62,329 nucleotides of DNA, taken from an uncultured Ruminococcus sp. (GTDB taxonomy: Bacteria; Bacillota; Clostridia; Oscillospirales; Acutalibacteraceae). Each line of letters opens with the position of its first letter. The stretch's first letter is position 1. A program made the translations under genes and the position numbers. This document shows positions 55,801 through 62,169 of the stretch, piece after piece. The notes below the pieces were generated by a model. It saw only the letters and a program-made list of their open reading frames with translations. It ran no database searches and had not been told where the DNA came from. The DNA lies in assembly GCA_902785425.1 (NCBI GenBank), contig CACZYP010000023.1, forward strand, positions 1,275 through 63,603, in the 5' to 3' direction.

Positions 55801-57318
55801 GATAAGTTTTACACAATGACTCTTGACGGTTCGTATTCAACGGGTACGTATATAACGCTCAATTTGTCATCCTTTGAAGACGGAAGCGGAAACCAATTTG
55901 CTCCGCAGAATCTGTCTGCGATCCTTGCAGATCCGGGTGCATCAAGTACTGTTACAGGTCATACGAATGAACTTTATGAAGATTACTATATCAGTATGTA
56001 TGTTCCTAAAGTTGTGGGTCAAACCCATAGTGTTCAGTTTGGCAGCAAAAACATAAACATAATGACGCAAACAGATGGCGAAGAAGAGCACAAGGCAAAT
56101 ATTGATCCAAAGCTTTACTCGCTTGTAATTCTGGGTGACTTGTTTAATCATACCATAACACAAAACAGCTTTATAGTTACATCGGGTGACGGAGTAACGT
56201 TCGATGACAATCGTGAAATGACATCAGTCAATAAGGTGCTGAAGACGGAAGTAACTTCTACCGTTCAGATCAAAGACAAGAGTGCTGGTTCATATCTTTC
56301 AAACTCAGATGTTTATCATGCATTTTATCTGACACTGACTTCACACGATGCCGATCATAAAGTCTCCGACATTATTTACGGTATCACTCCGGGATATGTT
56401 CAGAATACTACTACGGTAAGCTATACTGATAAATATGGAAGCTATACAGACAGTACAACGCATTCGTATCTTGGTGCTAACTATATCTATCTCAACTCAG
56501 GCAGTATCAAGGATGCGCTGCTGTCTACTCAAAATGATGAATCGGCAACAACGGTTGTTACGCTGCATTCCGTAACAACGATGACATTTAATGACATTAC
56601 TGCCTTTCCTTTCAATCAAAGCGGCGCCGCAGGAATAGGTACGCAGGTATCTGTTAAATCGAATCTTGCCTACCGAGAAGAAGATCTTCGTTTCAGTGCG
56701 TTGAATGCCAGAGAGGAAGATCCCGAAGGAAAATTCTATTATTCGACCAGCAAGAATAGCGCTCAGCTGAGTTTTAACGCTGTTCCCGCTGATGATGTTA
56801 CCGATGAGATCGGCCTTAAAACGAACAACAGAAGCTTATTGGGTGTAAACGGAAAGTACGGCGTACAGCATCCTGTATACGGCAAAGCAATTTACAATGT
56901 TGATGATATCATTGACTATAATTCTGCTGAAAATGTAGTGTATACTATTTCGCTGTTTAAAAAGGTTACTGATGGAAATGGTACTCATTATGATCAGGTC
57001 GATAATATCAGTGACTATCTCAGCAATGTTACCCTTACTGATTCCAATTCGGAGGTGACATTGATTGCCGACACTACTACCGATCCTCAGACATATGTAT
57101 ATACGGGTGCTATAGATCATAACAGTCAGGTTGATCTTGATAAGATGTTTGAAGTAGACTTTAGCTGTATTGTTCATTCGGGTGATGCTGCTCATAATGA
57201 GTATGCTAACTACAAGGTTCTGCTGACAGCTGATCTCGACGGTGCAACGAATGCATGGAAAGAAGCGTATCTCATATATACAAATGCAAAATTCGATCCT
57301 TCGGTTATAGATGAATAA
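46825..57318 (+). CDS. Giant secreted surface protein with GLUG-like beta-helix repeats
   Basis: About 3497 residues. A basic start and hydrophobic core (LFKKLVSLTLVMALVF) form a signal peptide. Much of the first 1100 residues is built of short beta repeats centred on GGFVGEL, GGIAGYC, GGLFGKY, GGIIGEF, GGVVGVF and GGLLGAM, the GLUG-like pattern of adhesins. A second such block is near residues 2200-2600. The C-terminal 600 residues are a different, repeat-poor beta-rich region. No LPXTG, dockerin, SLH motif or final membrane helix is visible, so anchoring is unknown. ATG 46825 with AGGTGA (46815-46820) is preferred to TTG 46783. It is probably an adhesin displayed with the TasA-like fibres. 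Confidence 0.82.
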   Translation: MKMIFDRKNRLFKKLVSLTLVMALVFTGMPMNYVSEEIKERIGLVLNAKADETLDELKAKYTGNAHNFTSGTPNLSEYSQCFQDSTWAASHSNDTITLNPAAGSFVFDSNYHPIGNASAAFEGTIVLNTSADDFVVDASAPIFDYVKDSVTFRRMDDSARIPLNINRANNVGDTVSPLFANHVVGSGASSPYEWKVTLNSASVRSYSGVIYEMTDGAKIELTFTDNSVHTPQLDNNNNITSGSIIDNKESGKNYGILCGDVKDGSVLQARYIKTNDDNVTFIGTETAYCGGFVGELNNSTFEILSGSSSLKVDFKTAKDQVGFICGHAENSTITLPATYTFSGTIDGNVYAGGIAGYCKNTVVDYETSTGTIALSDCVIKNGTSTGGVFGYYECDSYANDILIDRKYSLTECTIEGTVLNGGIAGEYKVTYSNAVTIDLDNYSLSTISLDTGSSAGGLFGKYTCGGNVTITDSDTTNDDFTPPSSSLVFGGIIGEFVNNSYSRTLTLTGFTVDGLSCSSSGNVGGIIRMLTGSTYVSVDGVSITNADASDAEVFGGIISTLNNSNNEGSFIDVVGDLTLSLESGKTYKGGAIAGSFKKGVIRLAGVTDISDAKAANGYAQLVYENDETLVYAKGSGEDSDWTLIRNSDTTASDLGQWGEVVRMFTVNGVEKNAEEAGIVSVANNKVTVAQGVIALTDTFSFAKCALNMQLNDGNDHGALCFADKTTYNKNILLNSAITVSGKIDLSGTGLLGLMRDGGNGKYLGDNNSFSSVVKFFTGSVTGSGSAEIILATGETYGTYEGNSTGTGGKIYVSNGYGHDAQGLFAFAKGAEVTNLKVSGSIDVERNAGSKHLYAGALFGAMTNGADISGVDITTTINATRLNDALFYIGGVVGVFDGTDTTNSNGYSLTIDTNSTIKPTINLYGSIACESGYDTKSTYVGGVLGLLKGATSTKYAVSIANSEVSPNITIDNSVSDADLSYIGGMIGRVAKNESNERSITLDTVTMSNASVDTKAKHAGGLLGAMWQRTNLTVDGLTITGSTVNHKYSKTGSQQSGLVFMGSGKWDINSLTIQATTDATPVNTSFYSTDTAPESFGLIVNQAYDGNDGLYINLLNSGYTLSGVTVPVSSSNANYFFDEIAADTKNNSCDGGDILIGGNGTGIVNINMNAANGTKTKITDVYGNTENGTGTYQNKLYSQLVNLVGNQNSRYYYNLDVMMSSGHTKTDGEKFLLWSVNQYAASNINSNFTGAVANITDIDLSGLSYYPIPGGEVTIPTSSTVTFGFKAINDYEDASRTPDDWSRNPDDNGNAKTTNARNQHYLMQTGLFTTVTSLSAANLTLTGDFGYVSGAASGALINKSTSGSVTLSGLTLDNLKPSNNDSYMLINSIDGTGTATPSLTLSNLRATNYSTGLPAAKSLFGTATGQNLTMSFSDIKLDARDDTTISDTNWTSAAASAMDTTYGTSRSIFSTAIFFTELWASKSSTIEYYYTVDEDWGSGNPRNVTYGKEVSDSREYNNGDGEKKYNIVGSGTRHFTNPISDSNTEFNFSAGFLPYVANYTSKGTNATYPVTEIKVNYKVEGLTEGCGTYNDPYVISTGAQLKLVANAVNDVDYPGSIKLPNTMTESSSLPFAATWHSGQNGDGLYNKSGSNYVADESNIGGLSTWTTAYVRNYLASAYYVINADLTGANSLPSDFDGIGKPGNTVNGNVVFHGVIVGKKSNGSAPTITNPSGNPLIYISNGSVIKNINISVTNSFTKTLGRYGDNALYGYKTNDSTYKGAEYYGGVIGEIMGGDNIIDDVTVTYSNSTITLDGSAKHLIAEGGMVGCVVNGALIFRGSNSVTGRTVTGGGIYSNPYVGRVINGYAVYEQIENKTGTAPDNGGNYHIDTIVRDNTKLDVNYSDGTITVPNAQSLYILSLITQSIASTANTSSPYDYYKYSPSYGYNKDSGYQYINGVARLGDYSSVGCGTSAAQPDDYISYASLDSVNNYTNSSSIDGLMKAPIPYIIYRYTTRYGTTTTNPAADFPARRMTFDNSKFWDITLSSSNTFNTFGDNFKAFRGIGCVGINAYSQKNAASKTAFKVATFDGGNNTIKLHISLPRYRRDQENYFHNQNKSLTQTYSGDNLDNTNYGHDGNLWQVMGIGLFDCVLVKNDSDHEYQFQNFKLQGIIEDVVYDSTGKIVTGTCTYNNKNEEQQGKTQLFCVGGVVGKRVTFGGSGDTNNAYDTDCNYSTIRFDGLTITGAYACGGLIGIDATKSGRKMEINDCNSTQNGISITGGYYGKDNNLRHGIGSFVGMTFWCRPYIDGGTNKSDISVSNVTTFYNGTGNRCAVGGLIGYTGSGAEIKNINLKGLGTNPVVGSENATNAAGYIGFSQTMNNVWTDNDYVIIENCTLNKISVKAKNSAAGFLARCGNSMTDYYPKYIRISNCAVIGDSQNKPEIKTYATASDDRFGAAGFVAEVSFNTNTPSDFNSSNTSVIENSYITDYTVEGRNTGGIIGAVSNKPIFLKNLYVKDCDIITNSSNAGGMVGLSKAKIAGYNLKIENVDFKKNTSGIISDYTSNAGIIIGANSSNLIDKFIGIGVYHTTDAKVPTTVVKTNGTNPGNFFVFADYLNTSATDLANGTGYASTFGVTAANTVADTDNNIPYPSAPYVSTSPHMTLGTDEFITGDGVGIGATVGNAGAIYKDAKADSSNRRYTIGTDTDSSFDSTEKTDSAVLATYINDDGSYKNGSFKISTASAEFGSTFTELTGVQNFAMLVINDDADKSADITPFIKSYIRLVTNAANSKNQYAVDRDAYSCGSTNTIDKLYKVVINPCYYDSGSGKFVLGTAGTQGLQIYPGTDTTNHGKYWFDSTKADSESGNTCQFSLIDVQFKDPTDTSKVAYHLYVPVYTKKMLTAEFSAVTMSATSYYRSPYASKIASEIADGKNATGNNSILVESTNEWTTTFIRYTYPKNQISSGDNWNFNKSITLYLDGNFQTLPNGTKLILLDPNANADKFYTMTLDGSYSTGTYITLNLSSFEDGSGNQFAPQNLSAILADPGASSTVTGHTNELYEDYYISMYVPKVVGQTHSVQFGSKNINIMTQTDGEEEHKANIDPKLYSLVILGDLFNHTITQNSFIVTSGDGVTFDDNREMTSVNKVLKTEVTSTVQIKDKSAGSYLSNSDVYHAFYLTLTSHDADHKVSDIIYGITPGYVQNTTTVSYTDKYGSYTDSTTHSYLGANYIYLNSGSIKDALLSTQNDESATTVVTLHSVTTMTFNDITAFPFNQSGAAGIGTQVSVKSNLAYREEDLRFSALNAREEDPEGKFYYSTSKNSAQLSFNAVPADDVTDEIGLKTNNRSLLGVNGKYGVQHPVYGKAIYNVDDIIDYNSAENVVYTISLFKKVTDGNGTHYDQVDNISDYLSNVTLTDSNSEVTLIADTTTDPQTYVYTGAIDHNSQVDLDKMFEVDFSCIVHSGDAAHNEYANYKVLLTADLDGATNAWKEAYLIYTNAKFDPSVIDE

Positions 57319-57357
57319 GGCTGATATTATTTATTGATCTCAATTGCTTATCAGACC

Positions 57358-57397
57358 AACTCCCATGGCATTTTATGTCATGGGAGTTTATTTTTTT
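57358..57397 (+). terminator. Terminator after the giant gene
   Basis: AACTCCCATG (57358-57367) pairs with CATGGGAGTT (57379-57388), followed by a T-rich tail to 57397. The rest of the 337-base gap to the next gene holds only a promoter and a leader stem. Confidence 0.88.
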
Positions 57398-57538
57398 ACG
57401 CTGTGGTATTGGAGATATGTTCCAGCTATCGGCCTGGACATCCCAGCAGGTTTCGCCGATATTGCTTTCAAGCAGATAAAACGGTAAAAACTTACAGTAA
57501 AAACTCCTCCTATTTCCACCAACTGCTGAAAATAGTAC

Positions 57539-57567
57539 TTGTATTTACCATGATAATATGATAAAAT
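57539..57567 (+). promoter_or_regulatory. Promoter of the repeat membrane protein gene
   Basis: The -35 TTGTAT (57539-57544), 17 bases, and -10 TAAAAT (57562-57567). Confidence 0.65.
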
Positions 57568-57589
57568 TACAAAGTTGAGCTTTATAGCG

Positions 57590-57617
57590 AGCGCACATCT
57601 TCGGAAGTGCGCTTTTT
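57590..57617 (+). terminator. Terminator-like stem in the leader (possible attenuator)
   Basis: AGCGCAC (57590-57596) pairs with GTGCGCT (57607-57613), followed by TTTTT, about 16 bases after the predicted transcription start and 39 bases before the next ATG. It could halt transcription early unless prevented, or merely protect the 5' end. Confidence 0.6.
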
Positions 57618-57655
57618 GTTCTGTATTATTACCATTTCCATCAGGAGGACACACA

Positions 57656-59152
57656 ATGCAATCATCACGTCTGAAGAATCGTGTAAAATCCCGCTTTCTG
57701 TTCAGGGTAGTTATTCCCGGGATCTTTCTAATACTTATTTTCATGTACGCAAATCTTTCGTACAGCTGGATGCCGGTCATTACTCATCTGACTCATCCAT
57801 CTATAGCTTGTGAAGATATGACTGTAAACGATATGTGCAACGGCCTGACCGTTAAAGGTGAGTTGGACAATGTTATCGACTGTTTTGGAGTATACGAAAC
57901 AGAAACTCATGTCGATGAAAGACTTGCACAAGAGTATAATATCCCCGAAAAATCCGAGGAATCTTATATCTGGATATCGTCTATTGATGAAAACACGCTC
58001 ATGCTGATACATGCTTCCCCGGACGATTACTCCAAGCTGAATCGCAATGCAATTATGTATTGGAAATCACTCGATACCGATACGGATTCCGAGGAAGATG
58101 CGGAAGGATCGGAATATTCCGACAGTAACAAGTCATATAAGGTCAAGGTTGATGCTACGCTCAAGAAAAACGATCCGGAAGTATTGGCATTATATCAGGA
58201 CTGGCTTAGAGCGGCCGGTCTGTCTGCGGCAGATGTAAAGCTTGCTCCTTATACGCTTGACATGACACGCTCATACGCTTCCTGTGTTAAAAGCTTTGGC
58301 ATAGGTTCGCTCATTCTCCTGATCGTTATCGGTATTTTGTGGCTTACCACAGATACATATATCAGATACAGTAAGAAAAAAACAGCTCGTGAGACAGCAA
58401 TAGCAAATGCGATGTCCCAGGGCTTCGGCAGCTATACGCCATACGGCGGTTCTCAGAGCAGCAATTCGTATCAATCGTTCACATCGCAAAGAACAAGTTA
58501 TCCGCCGCAGAAAAGCACTGTCGGCTACGGCAGAACCAATACATCGTCTGCAAAAAGCAATGTAAGCTACGGCAATACGGCAGGCTCCTTTAAGTCAAGC
58601 TACAGCTCTGAAAATTCTGATCAGCCGAAGATCACAACAAGTGAGGGCGGCTACACGGGCTATCGGTCGGGCAGCTCGAACTATGCAAGTTCCGACAGCA
58701 CAGATCAGCCGAAGATCACAACATGTGAGGGCGGTTACACGGGCTATCGGTCGGGCAGCTCGAACTATGCAAGCTCCGACAGCACAGATCAGCCGAAGAT
58801 CACAACAAGTGAGGGCGGCTACACAGGCTACCGGTCGGGCAGCTCGAACTATGCAAGCTCCGACAGCACAGATCAGCCGAAGATCACAACAAGCGAGGGC
58901 GGCTACACGGGCTATCGGTCGGAAAGCTCAAACTATACAGGCTTGGAAAGCGCTTATGAGCCGAAGATCACTACAAACAGGGGCAGCCACACCGTTCCTC
59001 AGACGGGCAGCTCAGACTACACAGGCTTGGAAAGTGCTTATCAGCCGAGGATCACTACAAGTGAAGGCGGCTATAACGCTTACAGAACGTCAAACAGCTT
59101 CTATAATAATCCGCAAAACGATATCATCCCGTCCGGAAACAGTAATTTATAA
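57656..59152 (+). CDS. Two-helix membrane protein with 28-residue tandem repeats
   Basis: 498 residues, not recognised as a named family. Helix 1 (about 17-37) and helix 2 (about 213-236) flank an extracytoplasmic domain of about 175 residues. A Ser/Tyr/Gly-rich cytoplasmic tail follows, with four closely matching 28-residue repeats (core DQPKITTSEGGYTGYRSGSS) and two decayed ones. ATG 57656 has AGGAGG upstream; the frame extends to 57575 without a better start. The extracytoplasmic part has a TVNDMCNG segment and lacks known motifs. Its place after the giant gene suggests a surface or anchor role. The tail looks like a flexible, multivalent cytoplasmic docking arm. Confidence 0.75.
   Translation: MQSSRLKNRVKSRFLFRVVIPGIFLILIFMYANLSYSWMPVITHLTHPSIACEDMTVNDMCNGLTVKGELDNVIDCFGVYETETHVDERLAQEYNIPEKSEESYIWISSIDENTLMLIHASPDDYSKLNRNAIMYWKSLDTDTDSEEDAEGSEYSDSNKSYKVKVDATLKKNDPEVLALYQDWLRAAGLSAADVKLAPYTLDMTRSYASCVKSFGIGSLILLIVIGILWLTTDTYIRYSKKKTARETAIANAMSQGFGSYTPYGGSQSSNSYQSFTSQRTSYPPQKSTVGYGRTNTSSAKSNVSYGNTAGSFKSSYSSENSDQPKITTSEGGYTGYRSGSSNYASSDSTDQPKITTCEGGYTGYRSGSSNYASSDSTDQPKITTSEGGYTGYRSGSSNYASSDSTDQPKITTSEGGYTGYRSESSNYTGLESAYEPKITTNRGSHTVPQTGSSDYTGLESAYQPRITTSEGGYNAYRTSNSFYNNPQNDIIPSGNSNL
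58619..59104 (+). repeat. 84-base tandem repeats in coding sequence
   Basis: Units begin at 58619, 58703, 58787, 58871, 58955 and 59039 (the last partial), period exactly 84 bases. The first three are almost identical at DNA level, the fourth diverges late, and the fifth and sixth are decayed. The unit keeps frame, so copy number changes would lengthen or shorten the protein by 28 residues. Confidence 0.9.
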
Positions 59153-59178
59153 GCAGAAGATCGTAGGGTCGATTATTA

Positions 59179-59373
59179 AGGAAGCGCTGATTAAATAGAG
59201 TGCCCATATTGCGCAGTCAGATCTTGAGTTCAATTTGACCAAAAGATGCGCTCGTAACACACCGAGAAGGCAAGCCGTAAGGCGCAGACCGATCGGCATG
59301 TGTTACAAGTGTCCTTGGGGTGCAAGCAAGATGGGTGCTCAGTCCAAAGGACGTGAATTATTCAGTGGTTCCT
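59179..59373 (-). mobile_element. MITE-like element, copy 3
   Basis: About 195 bases with the same ends as copy 2 (AGGAAGCGCTGATTAAA; TTATTCAGTGGTTCCT). Inside is a stretch not found in copies 1, 2 or 4, with its own long inverted repeat from TAACACACCGA to a matching CGGCATGTGTTA. It lies 26 bases after the stop of the repeat protein gene. Confidence 0.75.
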
Positions 59374-59406
59374 TATATTTATAATGACACGAAGAGATCA
59401 ATAAAA

Positions 59407-59442
59407 ACACGGCGAGCAGGGAAAATCTCCTGCTTGCCGTGT
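59407..59442 (-). terminator. Terminator of the LytTR operon
   Basis: ACACGGCGAGCAGG (59407-59420) pairs with CCTGCTTGCCGTGT (59429-59442) with one G-T step. On the minus strand TTTTTATTG follows. From 59443 to 59585 nothing further is seen. Confidence 0.85.
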
Positions 59443-59585
59443 TTCGTTTCTTATGAAGACAATAAGTTGGGTTTGAGTTTCCGATAGGCACCATATTTTG
59501 TCGGCTGCAAGGTTAATGAGGTGTAATGGATAATGTATCTTCTCTCCGTTGGAAAGCGTAAAAACATCTCGACCATTCTGTCTTT

Positions 59586-60020
59586 TTACTTTGTTGCCTG
59601 TAGTATTTTCAGCTGTTCGGTAAGCTTTACTGCCTGTATGTATTTTATATACATAAAAAGCAATAGTATGACGATGAATATGATTCCTACCATTATTCCG
59701 ATAGACAGATAAAACTTCAGTTCACTTCCATTGTACTTCGGCGGAGGGGAAACAAGAAGCATTACCACAAGTTCAATAAGCAGCAGTTCAACGATCTGCC
59801 TTATTATATATTGTCTCGGTGTTGGTTCTTTCTTGAAATAGGTAACACAGGTAGGCAAAATGCAAGCTCCGGCAATAATGATCGGACTGAATAAATGATA
59901 ATAGAATAGTTCCTGTTCGGGTGCAATTATCTCACCATAAACAGCACTTCCGAAAAGAATTAAAGTTACAAGTACAAAAAACATCTGTACCCGTGACAGA
60001 ATAAACTCTTTCAAAGTCAT
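59586..60020 (-). CDS. Four-helix membrane protein (DUF3021-like)
   Basis: 144 residues with four membrane helices: about 10-30, 44-62, 77-92 and 105-127. Small four-helix proteins of the DUF3021 type are often encoded just after a LytTR regulator in Firmicutes and are thought to modulate it. Its ATG shares one base with the stop of the LytTR gene (TAATG). Sequence similarity to DUF3021 is only by size, topology and context; no diagnostic motif is claimed. Confidence 0.72.
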   Translation of the reverse strand: MTLKEFILSRVQMFFVLVTLILFGSAVYGEIIAPEQELFYYHLFSPIIIAGACILPTCVTYFKKEPTPRQYIIRQIVELLLIELVVMLLVSPPPKYNGSELKFYLSIGIMVGIIFIVILLLFMYIKYIQAVKLTEQLKILQATK

Positions 60021-60466
60021 TATACCATTCCGCCTTTCAATGCTTTTTTCAGGTCTGATGCATATTTTCTCGTTATCACGACCTGTTCGCCCGAGATAAG
60101 CTCTGCCATAAATCGTGAGTTCAAAGCAGGCTTGATGGAGCTTACTTTCATCAGATTAAGCAGCATCGATTTTGATATTCTCAAAAACCGTTTTTCTTTA
60201 AGCATTTCCTCCAGCTCATACAACCTTTGTTTCGTTTCGTATACGTTGTTCAGCGTGTATACAAACGATTTGTTGTCTACCGTTTCTATGTACAGAATAT
60301 CCGATACCGACACTTCGTATATCTTTTCGTCAGAAACGCAGGAGAGCTGCCCCTGTCGTGATTTGACAAAGGCAACTATTTCCTGTACTTCTTCGCTTAA
60401 TGTGTGACATTGTATTTCGATCATTTCAGGCTTGCTTTTATCTATTTTTGTGATCTTCGTCTGCAT
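60020..60466 (-). CDS. LytTR-family transcription regulator
   Basis: About 148 residues. The N-terminal 45 residues are a short helical part, and the rest is a LytTR DNA-binding domain: VSVSDILYIETVDNKSFVYT, the ELEEML helix, FLRISKSMLLNL and the late VVITRKYASDLKKAL. It has no receiver domain, so it is not a standard response regulator; control may come through the membrane protein encoded next. TTG 60490 with AAGGA is an alternative start. It follows the hydrolase gene directly and probably binds the direct repeats upstream of that gene. Confidence 0.87.
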   Translation of the reverse strand: MQTKITKIDKSKPEMIEIQCHTLSEEVQEIVAFVKSRQGQLSCVSDEKIYEVSVSDILYIETVDNKSFVYTLNNVYETKQRLYELEEMLKEKRFLRISKSMLLNLMKVSSIKPALNSRFMAELISGEQVVITRKYASDLKKALKGGMV

Positions 60467-60467
60467 A

Positions 60468-61886
60468 TCAATACTTTGCTTGAATGTCAAGCGTTCCTTC
60501 GCCTTTAAGATAGTAGTTGAACCAATTAAGAACGATGCTGTTTACGGTAGTCATAAACTCGGTGTTGTCAACTTCCGATTCTCCTTCGTCAAGCATTGAG
60601 GCGAGTGTGGGGGAGATAAGCGGAAGGTCTGTAAAGTCCATATGGAGCGCACCGCTGAAAACTACTGTTCTGCCGTCCTTTGCGTTTTCGATAACACTGT
60701 CGTTTACGTAAGAATAGGCATTTTCGTTCTTATACTGTTCTCTCTCATTATAGTCTTTCTCTTTTGTAAAATCAAGTATAGGCACAGGATAGGGCTCGTC
60801 ATAATAATCATACTTGCCGTTCGTTACAGATATCCTTTCGCTGAGCATCGTACCGTCAAGGTCGATCACTGCGTCAATATCGCTGCGTTCTCTGCCGACA
60901 GCCGTTGATGTCGCACCGCCCAATGAATGACCCATAAGTCCGATCTTATCTGTATTTGTCATTCTGAGGACATTCAGTACATCGCTTGAATTATCTGTGT
61001 GCCATGCGTTATCAAGCGAACCTGTTTCCTGTGCGGTTTCGATCGTGTCAAGCACAAAATTTTCATCGGCGATCCTCAGTTTCATCCATTCTTCCGTGAT
61101 GGCGTCGTTGTTGATATTCATAACATCATTGATAAATGTCCGGTCAACTGTAACTATGCTGCCCTGTGTGTCTTTTGTAAAAAAAGCGTGGTGAGGATGG
61201 TCAAGAGCAGCAACTACGTAACCGTTGCTTGCAAGCTCTTCATATGTCGAGAAATTGCTCTGATAATATCCAAACGCACCGTGCGAGAACACAACAAGGG
61301 GATAAGAACCGCTGTCTGTATCGGGATAATAAAAATGCACGGGTACTTCTCTGTATGAACCGTCGTTTTCAAATGTGTCCCGGCGGCTTTCGTCCACAAG
61401 TATCGCACTTGTCATTTTTACATCATACCCGCCAGTCGTGGGCAGACCGTTATAATTTGTGAAGATAAAAGCAGGAGCAAGTGCAAGCGACACAATGACT
61501 AAAGAGAAAACAAAGCTTAAGACCGCATGTATTCTGTTTTTATGGCATGCTGCTTTTTTGCGCCCGGTCAATTGGTCACGGGAATGATCGATGTGGTCAG
61601 CGGAAGTAGAGTTGTTATTCAGACCAAAGCCGAAACGGTACTGCCTGCGGTCGCTTGACCGCCATGCGGCAAGCAGTCGGATGACCAGGACGATCAAAGC
61701 GATCGCATAACGCCATTTCAAATGCGTTGAGGGAACAACGATAATCCCGACCAAAGCGATCGTTTCTGCAAGCCTTACGGCAGCTTTTGTTTTAAGCCAC
61801 GCTGTCTTTTCGGGAGCTTTGGTAAATGCAAGAACAAGCTGTGTGATCTCAAGAATTATAAAGATGATAAAGAATACTGCACTCAT
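60468..61886 (-). CDS. Membrane-anchored alpha/beta hydrolase (PAF-acetylhydrolase-like)
   Basis: About 472 residues. Four N-terminal membrane helices (three within about 1-75, one near 120-142) precede an extracytoplasmic alpha/beta hydrolase domain. It has an oxyanion-side VVFSHGAFGYYQS, the nucleophile elbow GLMGHSLGGATS, DLDGTML and a late His in GALHMDF. The layout resembles platelet-activating-factor acetylhydrolase/dienelactone-type lipases. The substrate is unknown, perhaps a lipid or acyl ester outside the cell. ATG 61886 has AGAGGAAGG; the frame to 61970 includes the promoter region. It is the first gene of the LytTR operon. Confidence 0.83.
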   Translation of the reverse strand: MSAVFFIIFIILEITQLVLAFTKAPEKTAWLKTKAAVRLAETIALVGIIVVPSTHLKWRYAIALIVLVIRLLAAWRSSDRRQYRFGFGLNNNSTSADHIDHSRDQLTGRKKAACHKNRIHAVLSFVFSLVIVSLALAPAFIFTNYNGLPTTGGYDVKMTSAILVDESRRDTFENDGSYREVPVHFYYPDTDSGSYPLVVFSHGAFGYYQSNFSTYEELASNGYVVAALDHPHHAFFTKDTQGSIVTVDRTFINDVMNINNDAITEEWMKLRIADENFVLDTIETAQETGSLDNAWHTDNSSDVLNVLRMTNTDKIGLMGHSLGGATSTAVGRERSDIDAVIDLDGTMLSERISVTNGKYDYYDEPYPVPILDFTKEKDYNEREQYKNENAYSYVNDSVIENAKDGRTVVFSGALHMDFTDLPLISPTLASMLDEGESEVDNTEFMTTVNSIVLNWFNYYLKGEGTLDIQAKY

Positions 61887-61933
61887 TATAAACCTTCCTC
61901 TCAATTTGAATCGTGGTTTGTTGTTGTGACTAC

Positions 61934-61962
61934 AGTATAACAAACGCAGAAATCTTTTACAA
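61934..61962 (-). promoter_or_regulatory. Promoter of the LytTR operon
   Basis: On the minus strand, TTGTAA (61962-61957), 17 bases, TATACT (61939-61934), about 48 bases before the hydrolase start. Confidence 0.72.
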
Positions 61963-61972
61963 TACGACAAAC

Positions 61973-62002
61973 GGTAAGATGCAAAAACGGCAGGTAAGAT
62001 GC
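61973..62002 (-). promoter_or_regulatory. Direct-repeat operator, probably LytTR
   Basis: Two identical 10-base repeats, GCATCTTACC on the minus strand, at 61973-61982 and 61993-62002, with a 20-base period (about two helical turns), end 10 bases upstream of the -35. LytTR regulators such as AgrA and ComE bind paired direct repeats with about this period. From 62003 to 62169 nothing else is seen. Confidence 0.68.
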
Positions 62003-62169
62003 AGAAAAGTGTGATCGTTAGACTATTTGACGGCTGTTTTTACGCTCGGAAAATATGTGCAGCAAGTGTCGCTGCACAATAACAGAAAACAGTGAGGGGT
62101 GCCGTGATTTGCATTTTATGGGGTCTTACAGCCTCGTCAACGCTATGTTTTGATCTGTCGGGGAAACTT

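Noticed and set aside
58641-59198. Arg/Ala/Thr-rich plus-strand reading frame over the 84-base repeats
   Set aside because: It is an alternative frame of a repeated unit whose length is a multiple of three, so it stays open without being a gene; it has no RBS.
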